This document shows, piece by piece, positions 12,701-26,900 of a DNA stretch of 64,000 bases; the stretch's first letter is position 1; each line of letters begins with the position of its first letter. The translations under genes were made by a program, and so were the position numbers. A model generated the notes under the pieces. The model made no database searches and had not been told where the DNA came from. It worked only from the letters and a program-made list of their open reading frames with translations. Origin of the DNA: Trichobilharzia regenti (lineage: Eukaryota > Platyhelminthes > Trematoda > Strigeidida > Schistosomatidae); assembly GCA_944472135.2 (NCBI GenBank), contig OX235264.1, positions 92,080,319 to 92,144,318 of the forward strand, in the 5' to 3' direction.

Positions 12701-15700
12701 TAGTTACTGATGGGACCACGTTTCGAGCACAATTTATCATTATGACTCATAATCATATCAAGGCACTAACTACTTACACAATTTTCTAATTTCGTTTATA
12801 TAATTCCATAATTTTTCATCACTTGACTTGATTCATAGTGGTAGTATTTTTCATATTTATTTCCCGTATGAGTGGTGAGTCATTCCTATTGCACGTGTGT
12901 TCGCTGAAGATTCTATGAACAAAGATTCACTAATAAAACCTCTCTCTCTTTGTCTCTCCACTTGGTAGAGCGTGTTGACCACTAAACCATCGCCTTGCAA
13001 GACCAGAGATGATGTGTTAATGACATACGATTAGGTTGGAAAAGGGTTAAGGGTGTTGAAAGGAAACCCTGTCATTACTCCATGAAATATTTGACAGTTA
13101 GTTTGAGCTAGCCATGTGGAGAGGTGTACACAAACACTGCGTGGTTGCAATCATCAGGATTCTAAAAATCAATAGCTGGAGACTATTGGTAGTATCGTTC
13201 AAAATCAGATGCAATTAATCTTCGTCATCTCCCAGATTCATTAATCCCAAGTCCTTCCATGCGCATATTACTGCTCATCATCGTTTTTTTGAATATATAT
13301 TTTTTCTTTCTTTTCCCTACCTTTGTGTGCTACATAGAGTGCATGACCCTAGTGCACAGCACCTCGGTGCAAAGTTCAACTTTGAAGCTGAGTCCACCAG
13401 TCAGCTACTGATGCCTGATTTCAGCGATTCTCAAATATTAGTTTAGATATAATATTAGTTTACAAGTTTCCGAATAAATACGCCAAAAAGTTTCATCGTT
13501 TCAGGGTTGGAGTACTGTAGGTCAGTGACCAAAACAAGTTGTTCATACACAATCGTACATCTTAGGATTCTGGAACCCATATACACCCACCATAGGGGTT
13601 TAGAATCAGTTTCCCAGCCCCCCCCCCCCCTCAGTGTACAGCAGCTGCATGTCCACCAGTCCAGTTGTAAGTGTCAAAAATTTGCATCCGCCCTTTTACT
13701 TTTGTGAGGAACACCCTTGTCGTGTGAAGGCAAGGCATGGGACTCACCTAATAGAGGCTATAAATGCGTGACCATAGGTGAAAGCGTTCTAAGAAGAAGA
13801 CAGAAGTCTACCATGGTTGATTATGGGTGGGAGGGAAGGAATAAAACAGAAAAACTCTACTCAATCAAGATGGCGAAATTGACAAAAACACTGACAACTT
13901 GTGTGACACAAAATTACGCTATTTTTATAATGCTGGATATATCTTCGAGCATTTATGTATGAGTTTATATGCTGCCCAGTCGTCAGCTGTTTAACTTCAC
14001 AGCTTAAATCTGTCTATAGCAGACAATAATAGTTTCAGCGTCCAAAGAAAATTGCTTTCGAAACGTTGTCGTATCAGCATTTCTTGGATTAGGCGGGAAA
14101 ACACATAACCGACAGGTGTACACCGTTTAGTTCTCCAACTAATGAGTTATCTGGGACATATAAGTACACTCACATTATCTTCCACTTCAACATAAGTAAT
14201 ACCCGAAGAGTTCAGGTTATTTTTTTTATATTTATATTTTTGATTACAGCTTGATTCAACACTATATTTTTCGTACAAGTATGGAATTTTCAGCATGGAT
14301 ATAGGTAGCCGAAATTTTGCAGGCCGACCATAGATATCAGGTGTGCGTCGGCAGGGGTTCGAACCTTGGACCATGTGCATGGTCGGCGAAAGTCCTAACC
14401 ACTGTGTCACCGACACAAAGTTATAAGAAAGTAAGTAGTCGCCAGCCGAAGAAATACGGCACAGTATTCCATGATATCATTGGCTGTTAGTTTGGGTTAT
14501 GCAAGAAGACCGTAGGTTTTTAGGCTATCCATAGTGGAATGTTAGAAATGACTACCTGAAGATCTAGAAATAAAGCTACTTTATCGCTGTTTTAAAGTAG
14601 CTCGGGATTCTGGAATATGGTTTTCAGAAATTTGGATGCCGAGCTGATGACAGACGCGGTAATCACGAGTAGCATATGTCTACACCAACAGTGTACAAGA
14701 CGGCTAACTGATCTCTTAACCCGCTCTACTTATGCGAGAACACACCAAAGACGAGACGGAAAGTAACTGTGCACTTACACAATAACGTATCATTCAAAAA
14801 AAATTACCAAGGTTATGTTAATTAGTCTATAATCATGAACGATAAAATGGTGAGCGTTATTTTTTAAGTAGGCCAATCCTGATTGGCTATTTTCCAGACT
14901 GTCCATCGATCACTTACGTAGGCCAATTCTGATTGGCTATTTTCCAGACTGTCCATCGATCACTTACGTAGGCCAATTCTGATTGGCTATTTCCAGACTG
15001 GATATCGATCACTTTGGCAGGCCAATTCTGATAGGGCTATTTCCAGACTGGAAATCTATCATATCAGACTCCTACTCTTCAATTAAAAAATGCCAATTCC
15101 TAGTCTTTGGTAGTTCAGCTTTTTCCATATTGAACTAATTCAAAGCATAGAGGCTTAAAATGTTGCTATTTTCTGCGAAGTTCTACCTCAACAAATCAAT
15201 CAGTCAGTTATTTAATTTTGACAAAGTTAGAATTCACAAGCCATTGAATTCCAACCCAATTCACTGAATATTCAACGACGTTAGTCTTGCAACCGATTGG
15301 TCCTGGAAGTGTGCTACTGAAGAGTCATAATCTAGAAAAAAAACAGTTTTCCAGTGTTCCGTGGTTTTCAATGATTGTGTAATTGATATTTGTTCATGAC
15401 GAAGTCTGCAATAAAAACTTCTTGGATGCTACAAATCATGACAAGTAAAACATCAGTACAATTCTACTTTGTTTCTTATGTGTCTTCCTATCAGTATATA
15501 TATGGAAGAGCATAGACTTACATTTCTTGCTTTCACTGATTGTTTTGGATCACTGTCAGATCTTTGATTATGTGATAATCCTAGATTTGACATAAAATAA
15601 CCATCACTAACAACTGATGGACTATCTGGCAGACCGGTTGTACAATTGTTATGATCTATGAAAGGGGAAAAAGAAACGAGAACGAGAAAAACGAATATAT

Positions 15701-16386
15701 AAACATTTACTAGAACTCATTGATATATGGTATATATATGGTTCCCGGCCGATAAATGCTACCTTGCCTTGGTGGTCGGGCTTGAATACCGCAGTCACCC
15801 AACAAGCTAAACTGGCTGGGACTCATGTTCCTGCAGGTCCTACCTACCATGTGAGGAAGGTTTTCTGGATAGCGGTTAAACTAAAAGAAGTTACCATGGG
15901 TACATGGGCTCCAGTATCCAATCGGATCAAATGGCGTATGAACCCATATGAGTCACTGCCAACCATGGGAATGCAGCTCCTGACGCTGCTCCGCTGCCTT
16001 TCCGATAAGACTCCAAGTCAAAGGCTCGGGGGTGGTCCCTTAAGAAAACCACCTGCTTCGGTTTGGGCGTCCGGGCAGTATCTCAGCCCTCACACAATCA
16101 ACTGAATAAAGCAACAAACAACCAATGAAACTTATCGCGTGTTACTACACGTGTTGCAATTTCCTTCTTTCTTCCCTTCCCGATGATAGTCAACGAATAC
16201 TGTTTGAACTTGTTAAGTATGACTGTTTTCCTTCCAGATGAAGTTCTTTATCCGTTCTCTACTTAAATATATATATATATATATCTACATTTTTCTCTTC
16301 TTTCTATTTTTTCTTTTGATCTATGTTGTTTTATTATTATTGTGTGGCACATCCTTCTTGGTGCCATATTGTACCAAGATTTTATA

Positions 16387-16417
<31 letters not shown>

Positions 16418-17927
16418 GGTTGAAATGATCAACCACATTTTGGTATTATTATTATTTTATCCTTTAATTCCTAGAGGAACATAGGGCTTCAGCTGCGCAC
16501 CTCCATTGCCTTCTGTTTTCTGCCAACTTTTTCACCCCGCTCCAAGTCTACCCACATGCTTTCATCTCCTCTTCACATGACCTCTTCCAAGTCACCCTCG
16601 CACTGACGACCAACTCGCCGCCACCCTTTCGCGTTCCACTCGAGCGATGGCTTGTCTAGTGATGTCACTTGGTGGTTTCCTCAGAGTATGGCCAGCCAAT
16701 CCATCTCTATTTCTTCCTGCCTATTTGTTTCACAATCGGTTCCTGGTTGGTTCGCTCATTGCCAGAGATCCCTGTTGCTGATCTTTTCTGACCGGCCATC
16801 TGATCTTGAGTGGTATTGAGCGAAGACAACTGTTAATGAAGGTCTGAAGTTTGTTTGAGATGCTCTTTATGACGCGCTGGCCAAGTCTCTGATCCGTATA
16901 GTAGCACTGACTTCACATTGGAGTTGAAAATCCACATCTTTTTTTCATGATGATTGCTGTTGACTTCCACACAGACTTAAGAGTAGTGAAAGCCCGCCTT
17001 GCTTTTCCGATTCTGGCTTTGATATTCTCGTCAGTTCTATTCGCCTGTAGTTGAGGCGATACTTCCCAGGTAGGTGAAGGAGGTTGTTTCATTCAGGTTC
17101 CTCCCATTGGTATAAAGTCTCTGTTAATTTAGTTGAGGATTGAACGATCAATTCATGGTTGTTCGCTCAAACCTAACTCCTCCATATTTTTCGCGGGAGT
17201 CATCAATACGGCAGTCATCGTCTCATCGTTCTCTGTTCGTTAGAAGAGAGAAAACTATCAAAAACCTTGTGTATAATAACCTTATTGTTGGTTACATATT
17301 GGCGCAAGAATAAAGAATTCTCAAGTCACCAATCTATGTTCTGGTTTTTCGCGTTGGTTAATACACATTGTTGCTGAAAGTCTTCCAAGGACAACGTGAG
17401 GTTCAGTGTAGTAAGACTTAGACATTGACAGTCTCTTTGAACAGAAGCTTCAATAGAATCAGGATTGATAACTCTAAGTTACTTGGTTTAGTGGTGACGT
17501 TTAGTGAGCTACACTTTAACCTTTGAAGCGATGATAACCCCAGTTCAAGATTCATTGAGAACATCGGCAAACTAGCTAACACAATCATTTCAATATAGCA
17601 AAAATATTCATTCAGACATCTATAAAACACAAAATAATCGAGAAAAGAATATTCTTTTCGATAAATTCCTCTTCTGACTCTACAATCATATATATAATAA
17701 ATAATTTTTCCTTCACGTTCCCAGTGGAACATAGGGCTCCAAGCTAGTGGCTTGAAGTTTCTGTAGCAGTGTTTAATTTTTACAGGATGGGGTTGCTAGC
17801 CTCATGTCCAACCTTTCCTCTTTACCAGGATTATTTCTGGCTCAGTGAGGTAAAGGAGTGCACCGGCCGGGATCGAACCCCGGACCATATGCATGGTCGG
17901 CGGGCGTGCTAACCGCTATACCACCGA

Positions 17928-17977
<50 letters not shown>

Positions 17978-20900
17978 TAGAATGCTCTAGATTAGTAGTC
18001 AATAACAATATTAGTGTTTTTTAATTAGTATTCATTTGTAAAGTATGATCAATACAATTACAGTTCATTAAAGATGCTTGAATTGTAATAATAAAAAGGA
18101 TATCATAGCGAATAGAATATCAACTAAGATTAGGGAAATACCACAAAAATTCAGGATTATTCAAACCTGGATGGCCAAGGTAATGGTGTCTGAACTAACT
18201 TCTTTTGGATGCATAAATAAGGCCTCAGCAACATTTAGTATTCGAACTCTTAGGGTAAAATTGAGATTTGTTGGTGTGCAGTAAGTGACCCTGAAAGCAT
18301 GGTAATATCAAACCTGTGTTCTGTATCCACAAGATGAGATAGAATAGCGCTTCGAATAGATTTTGTTTGTCCTTTACTTAACCACACAGGGTGATGTTTG
18401 GAAACTCTACGAGAAACACGCCTAATTTTACGGCTTATGTAACTGGTTCACTCCACAGGAGCAGATAAATTGGTAGATATACATGGAAGAGGCGAAATTA
18501 GGCAATTTGTCTTTAACTCCAAAACGCAAAGGAGGAGTGGTTTTAAAGATACAACGTAATTCGGCAGCAGAGAATGCTCTTTCTACGGCAATCATTTTAC
18601 AATCATTTCATTCAAAATTCTGAGGACAGAAAGATTCAACAGCCAGAGAAGGCACGATCAATAACATTAACTAAATTGTATAAACTGCGATAAACAGTAG
18701 ATTGGTCAAAGTGGACTCCCCTTCGACTCGGAGTTCAAGATGATACATTAGCTGTGAAAAGACACGACATGTTGTATTCCTCCATATTAATGCAAGCAGA
18801 CTATCTCGGAAATGAACGTGATTGGAAGTAGGGTGCAACAGGTCGGGTTTGAGGAGGTGGATGTGTACTGATGGAGAGTCCAAATACTGGGACGAAACAG
18901 CTGTCCAGTACTCCTAGGTATTCCAATGGTCCTGTAACTAATATCAGCTCATGATGAAATCCTCTAACCAATCAATCGAATCCCTACGAACCATTACTTG
19001 AAATTTCTTCAACAGTGGAAATACTAAATATGCTGTCAGGAAATTTCTAGAAGCCTGCTAGTACTCAAACAGACACATTACTATGGACCAAAATTAACAA
19101 AATAATAGAAAATAAATCATATGAGGAGAAATTTCAGATTTTACGTGACTAAAAATCATCAGCAGAGATGTAAATTGACAACTAATGAAGACAATGGTTG
19201 TCAGGACATACAATCATATCATTCACATGGAGAATACAAACAAGTTCACTTAATACTGAGACGTGTTCGCTTAAGATGCCGTCTACTATTGGCACAAAGA
19301 AAACCTCTCAATTAAATCAATCAGCTCAGAGAAAACAACCAAATCATTCACCTGAGTTATAAATCTTCTTTATTATTTCACCGCAATTACTCACTGGAGA
19401 ACAAGAGTATATCCGGCTGATAAGTTCCAAACAGGACGAAATGTACATCCTGGAATCTACCTCTAGGTACCATGCAAACAAGTAATTTAAAAACACTTAT
19501 CTAACTGATGACCTGGGAAGCATCGTTTCAACTACAGGCGGACAGAACTCATGATAATATCGAAGCAAGGATAGGGAAAGCAAGACAAGCTTCCATTACA
19601 CACAAGTGTACGTATGTATGTACAGCAATCATCATGAAAAAAAGATGTGGATTTTCAACTCCAATGTGAAGTCAGTGCTACTATACGGATCAGAGACTTG
19701 GCCAGCGCGTCATAAAGAGCATCTCAAACAAACTTCAGACCTTCATTAACAGTTGTCTTCGCTCAATACCACTCAAGATCAGATGGCCGGTCAGAAAAGA
19801 TCAGCAACAGGGATCTCTGGCAATGAGCGAACCAACCAGGAACCGATTGTGAAACAAATAGGCAGGAAGAAATGGAGATGGATTGGCCATATTCTGAGGA
19901 AACCATCAAGTGACATCACTAGACAAGCCATCGCTCGAGTGGAACCCTAAAGGGTGGCGGCGAGTTGGTCGTCAGTGCGAGGGTGACTTGGAAGAGGTCA
20001 TGTGAAGAGGAGATGAAAGCATGTGGGTAGACTTGGAGCGGGGTGAAAAAGTTGGCAGAAAACAGAAGGCAATGGAGGTGCGCAGCTGAAGCCCTATGTT
20101 CCTCTAGGAAGTAAAGGAAATAATAATAATATGGAGGATTTCATCATGAGCTGAAATCAGTTAGAGAACCACTGGAATACCTGGGAGTACTGGATAGCTA
20201 TTTCGTCCTAGTTTGAGACACTTCATCAGTACGCACCCACCGGGGTTCGAGCCGAGGACCTTCTGGTTACAAGGCAAGCTCGTAGACCATTGAGCCACTG
20301 GGACCCAACTGATCCAATGTTCCTTGAATTTTAATTCTGCCAATCCATGACATAGCACCACCATCTCACAATGTCTTATTCGATGAGTTACTACCTGATC
20401 TTCAATCTGCTGCACCCTACTGGTCACGGCTTCCAACTAGAACTCCAGGCTCAATGGTCTACGAGCTCACCTTGTAACCAGAAGGTCTTGGGTTCAAACC
20501 CCGGTGGGTGCGTACTGATGAAGAGTCCCAAACTAGGACGAGACAACTGTCTGGCAATACTCCCAGATTTTTTAGTGGATCTCTAACTGATGTCAGCTCA
20601 TGATGAAATCCTCCATGCAGACAAACAAAATCCCTACAAAACCAATACTTGGAAATAATAATAAATAACATAATAATAATAATCTAACTGACGAATATTA
20701 CACATTCCAGAAACAAATAAGTGCATACGATGTATGAGAATGAGTAGTCATAATGACTATAGTACAACCCACTTAATTGAGACATGATGGTTTCTAAACC
20801 GTACTAGATAGTTAGTTATGCAGCATTTTCGAGAATCACTCTACACACGATTGGATCTTTGAGCTCCTAGATACAAAAAAACATGATCTTACAATCTAGT

Positions 20901-23900
20901 GAACAATTATTGATAGTGTATTCTTATTCCTGTGGGTTCCAAGTGGAAAAAAAATAGGCCTTCAACAACATGCCTCCATTTTTCCTATCCCCTGCCGTCC
21001 TCTTAAGCTGACCCCACACGGTTGCCCATAATCTTTTACCTCCTTGAAGCTCACATTATCTCCAGCATATCACTCACGGACACAAAGCCAAATCCTTACT
21101 CTCTTCCCATTCTCATTCCGCTCGATTGATGATATGACCTGGCCTGGCGAGCAACGTCATTCGAACGGTCTCCTCAGTGTTTGTCTGATCCATCTATCTC
21201 TCAATTTTCTTTGAGATGAAATGTAATGAACACATATTATTCCACACCGATGTTTGCTTCATCTTTGTTCCAACCTCATTTTTTATAGGAAAATTCCTAC
21301 TACACACCAAAAAGGTCTGTGTGAATAATTGATCATACAGTCTAGACTATGAATACACAACTGTATAATAAAGAAGATATGTAGCTCACAATGTGATGAT
21401 TTGCAATTAGTAGTGTTCTCTGAACTGGTTGGTCTATTTAGCTGGGGAGCTTTCGTCGTCCACCTTTCTGGACAACATCCCCTTTCAGAGCAATTTTTAG
21501 CATATATATAGTGAACTGATTTGAATTTTCTATGAGTGAAAGAGTTGAGTCTCCTGGTAACAACTATCTTTACATCTGTATTGACCATTTTTTGTTGACT
21601 TGGATTTTAAAATTTCTCGTCACATGATATACTTTTTATTAGTTGGTAGCTTTGCTCTATATTTTATCATGTTTGTTAATCGCACACAAGCCAGTCCCCA
21701 ATCAATTAATTCGATATTGTGCAAACCAAAAGATTCAACAGAAAAAGAAGATGAAATTAATACCATTTACAAAATAAATTGTATGAAGTGTAAAAGACAT
21801 TACATAGGTCAACAAAGTGGGCGTCCCCTTCGAATCAGAATCCAAGAACACAAATCAGCTGTGAAAAGACACGATATATACTCTTTAAAATCAATGCACA
21901 TAGACAATTATGGACATCAATTTGATTGGGATAAAGTCGAAATCTTAGAGAGAGGAAACACCAAAAATGCTAGAGAATTCCTAGAAGCCTGGTATTCAAA
22001 TGAATATCCGATTAACGAACATGTTAATATAGACCAAATCTACCAACTAATAAAAAGTATATCATGTAACCAGAAAGTTTAAAATTCAAGTCATAAAAAA
22101 ATGGTCAATACAGATGTAAAGATGGTTGTTACCAGGAGACTCAACTCTTTCACTCATAGAAAATTTAAATCAGTTCACTTCATGCTAAAAATTGCGCTGA
22201 AGGAAAATGTTGTCCAGAAAGGTGGACGACGAAAGCTCCGAAAATAAATCAACTAGTTCAGAGAACGCTATTAATTACATGACTTTAATTATAACATTCG
22301 GTGAGTGTAATGAAAATGAGATTTACATACTACTATTACTACTACCAATTTGGAAACTACTCGAGTATTACGGCGTACAGTGCCCCAAATATTCATCAAC
22401 CTTATTCAACAGCTGTACGACAACGGCACATGCCAAGTGATCCACAACGGAAAACTCAGCGAGGCGTTTGGAGTAAACATAGGAGTCAGACAAGGGTGCT
22501 TACTATCACCAATGATATTCCTAATTGTCGTGGACTGGATTATGCGTCAGACAGTGGGAAACGAGAAGACAAGGGATATCCTTTCTGGACCGATGCGAAG
22601 AACCTAGAAGACCTGGATTTCGCACGTGGATGATTTATCTTTGATGTCACATAAAATCGAAGACTTACAAGCAAAAACCGACCGACAAACTGGTCAAAGA
22701 AACAGCCGGAAAAGACAGGACTCCAAGTGAACATAGATAAGCTGTAGGTTATGAAAATAACCAACCAAAAACCAACTGCAGCAACATCCAGCGCCAATCA
22801 CCATCAGCGGGAGGGATTGGAAAGAGGTTACTTCATTCACTCACTTATCTAGGGAGCATTGTCTCAACTACAGGCAGTCGGAACGGACGAGGATGTCAAA
22901 TCGAGCGAGAATCAGGAAGGCAGGCGAGAAACACATTCACTCATCAACCTGAGACCAATCTGGAAAGAAATCTTCGTCACTCAGCCATCATCAACAACAA
23001 AATTCAGTCGGATCTTCAATACAAACGTCAAATTAGTCAGTTCTTCTATACGGATCAGGAAATTGGCGGGCGGGCGGGTGACAAAGAATATTTCCAACAG
23101 CCTGTTGCAGACCTTCATTTACCAATAACTGTCTTCGTTCTATGCTGACGATCAGATGGCTGGGCCGGAAAGAATCACCAACAAGAAACTATGGGAACAA
23201 ACAAAACAAGAACCAATTGCCCAACAACAGCAAATATTCAGGAGAAAGTGAAGGTGGATTGGACACTCACTGAGGAGGCCGCAGGGTGACATCGCGCGCG
23301 CGTCAGGCCATTGCTCGAATGGAACCAGGCCGAAAGGGAAGTGGCGAGTAGGACGTCAGTGCAAGGGTGACATGGAAGAGATCGTGTGAAGAGGAGTTGA
23401 AAGAAGATGGATTAACATGGATGCAGGCGAAAAGTATAACAGAAGACAGAAGTGGCAAGTGGAGACGTGCAGTTGAAGCCCTATGTTCCACTAGGAACCC
23501 AAGGGAACAATAATATTAATAATTACTACTACTACCATTATTATTATTAACAAAGCTATGGAAAACAGTGAAGACTTACTATTTGCAACAGGATATACGA
23601 TATGCAACGGAGATCCTTGAATAATCTTGTTCGCTTCTCGCTTATAGTGAAACGATGAAGATAAGAGAAATACAAGACAATGAACACACATAAGGAGGAA
23701 AATAGACAAAATGCAAGTAGAGAAAACCATAAACCCCGGGGTGAAAAGACAATTCCATATATACACACATTTATTACAGATCAAACCTAAATTTTAATAT
23801 ACACAAATGTAAGTGCACTATGAATAGAACATGTGTGTGAACAATGAAATGAAATAAACAGAATTTCATATTTCAAGTTTGATCACGAATTGACTTCAGG

Positions 23901-26900
23901 CAGCAAAACCATTGAAAACCTCTACGGAATACTGGACGGTTGCTTCGCCCTTGCTTTGAGACTCGTCAGTAGTACATACACCAGTGAGTGGTCCAATCTG
24001 CAGGAGTCAACCCCATAACCTACATGTTACAAGGTGATTCCCTATACCATTAAACTACTCGGAGGGAATCCAATGACACATCAATTCTTGCGTTTACGAC
24101 TGAAGAGACCTTAACAAGGACGAAACAACCGTTCAGCACTCCCTACAGCTGGTTTCCAATGTCCCTCTCTAGATGAACTCAGTGCGTGATCAATCTAGAA
24201 ATCAATGAAATTCCTGCAAACCAACACCAGAACACTGATTTATAATCATGTTAGGAACATAATAAATGGGTGGTGGGGCAAAAAACATACTCAATCAGTG
24301 AGTGTGTGTACCATTATCCCATTCAACAGAACAATAAATTGAACCAGATACCCCCTTTGAAACATGCCCCACTAACGTTATTCAAAAAACCAAAAGTACC
24401 TACTGCTGAATGACCACTACTCATAACAGAGGTACAGAACGAATGAACACGACGTACACCCGAAGAAATATACGGAAGTGGTAATTTTGACGTATTACCA
24501 GTGTGAAAAAAGATACTTTTTTCAGCTAAACGTGAAAAATCAGTAAAGCTTTGATTATCACTCGATGCGAATAATAAATTATTATTATTATTACTTGTAG
24601 TATCAGAATTGCCTTCATTAAAAAATGATGAATACGATGTGGAGGCTTGATCACTGGAATTCACTTCTTTATCACTACTATGACTATTATTGTTATTACT
24701 ATTATTATTATTGTTCGATTTTGGTACCGTTATGAAAGTAGATGGTGTAGTAAGAAAGTCGTAAGACTTTAGATTTTCGGATGCACTGTTGTCACCACCC
24801 CCACCACCAGCAAGAAGTACTTCCTGGTTGCTTTTATCTATTTTAAAAGATACTCCGACATCCCCGTTGTCATTCTGATTACCATTGCTCTGTTGGCTAA
24901 AATACCTAACAGAATCCATATATATTTTATTATTACTATTATTATTATTAGATTGCTGCGGTGTATTCTTCCAGTTTATGCACCTGTGACGGTCAGTTTC
25001 AATACAGGCTGATATACTTCTATGCATTGGAATACTACTACTATTGTTGCTAATCATCATCTGTGATTTGATAGGTAACAAATCATAGCTTATATTAATT
25101 GTAATTTTCTTAGTAGTATTCGCATTGGTAGTATTTCTATTATCTGTAGACATTTGAATTAAACGCTTAATTTTATTATTCTTCACAGAAGGATGACAAT
25201 TAGAACAATGATTACAATAAACGCCATCATTATTCACTGTCCGAGATCCATGTAAACGGTGATGATGATAAGCAGGATGATATCGACGTAGAGACGAAGA
25301 ATTTCGACAAGTCGTCATTTTACTAGAATCTGATAAATACGTTGTAATCGATGAAGTGGATAATTCACCACAGTTTATACTACTATTATTATTACCACCA
25401 CCAGGAGAACCAACATCACCATCATCATCATAGCTATCGACGTATTTGATTGTATCACACGGTCTACAACGTCTTTCACTTGTTTTGTTTATCTTCCAGA
25501 CATTGTAATTCTGATGCCGATAATAACAACAGCAATGATGATGACGAGGAGGAGGATGTGAAGAATACCAACGTTGACTACTACTACCACTAGCACTAGC
25601 ACTATTACACAGGGAGCATGAAAGGATCAACTGGGACAGGACATATTTAGAACGTTTTATATTATTAATGCTTGATTTATAAGACGTGTATGATCTACAC
25701 AAAGGATGGATGATAAATGAAGCGATAATTGTATTGTATATGTGAATAATAATTAGTAGAAGTGTTAGTAGTCGATTATGGCATTCGTACCGATGTATCA
25801 GTAGACGACAGCATGTTTAACAGAGGATCAGGGACAGAGAGAGAAAAGGGGAGGGGGTTAAAAAACAAAAAGATAAATGAAAAATATTTAATTAATTAAT
25901 TAACCAATAAAATATTATATCAGACAGAAAAATAAAAACTATCCAACTAACTACCTTTCCAAGTGAACTAGGCGTAAACATATTTCTTTGTTGTTGATTC
26001 GGTGGAATTAAATTATTTGATACATTCGGTGTAGACGAGGAACGTTCTCTACAGGTGAGAGTTAAACATTGACGAGGGAAATGACCACCACCACCAGCTC
26101 CACCAACAGTGGATGATGAAGTTAATGATGCTGGATAGTATTGACCATTTGGTAGGAGATTGCCTGCATCTATACCAATTCCACTAACTCCACCAGTTGA
26201 ATTAGTTAATACACGCACTGTTGTTATGTCATCAGGATTAAAATGATGGAAACATGTACTACTATTACTGTAACCAGGTGTTGTAGCACTTGTAGGCATT
26301 AACCAATTCGATCCATGGATAGAAGAACTAGGGATAAGTATTAGTAGTAGTAATAGCAACTGAAAAACTATTTAAAATATACACATACAGACATTTATGC
26401 ATAATACTTACAGAAAATCGATGAAATTGTGATGAGAGCTGTCTGCAAACAAGCAAACAGTGTTACGTCCGGAATCGGGGTCATGAGAAAAAAATTTTTC
26501 ACCTTCATGTTCCCAGTGGAACATAGGGCTCCAAGCTAGAAGCTTGAAGTTTCTGTAGCAGTGTTAATTTTTACAGGATGGGGTTGCTAGCCTCCTGCCC
26601 CCCAACCTTTCCGCTTTACCAGTTTCACCATTGGCTTAGTGAGGTAAAGGAGTGAGTCGGCAGGGGATCGAACCCCAGACCATGTGCATGGTTGGCGAGC
26701 GTCCTAACCGTTGTGCCACCGACTCGAGAGCTCTCTCCCTCGGTGGACCAGAGAAGAAACAATAACAAAACTTAACTTTGAGGAACTCACCAATCAATCA
26801 CAGCAGATTTAACGTGTGCAAATACGAATCGCAGATACATACAAGGCTTAACTTTCCAAGAAATGGCCACAAAAAGATAACTGAATAACCTTCAGCAAGG

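Noticed and set aside
14869..15065. CRISPR-like array
   Set aside because: The units are contiguous without unique spacers and the genome is eukaryotic; it is a minisatellite.
17418..17732. 104-codon minus-strand frame
   Set aside because: Starts inside the tail of a SINE, has no motif or codon pattern of its own, and lies in a RAF intron.
20450..20520. Functional tRNA gene
   Set aside because: The head lacks a proper anticodon stem-loop and is repeated with the family-2 SINE body.
25892..26359. Secreted protein starting [13 protein letters not shown]
   Set aside because: The apparent signal peptide is intronic sequence before the RAF exon 5 acceptor; the frame is the CR2 exon.
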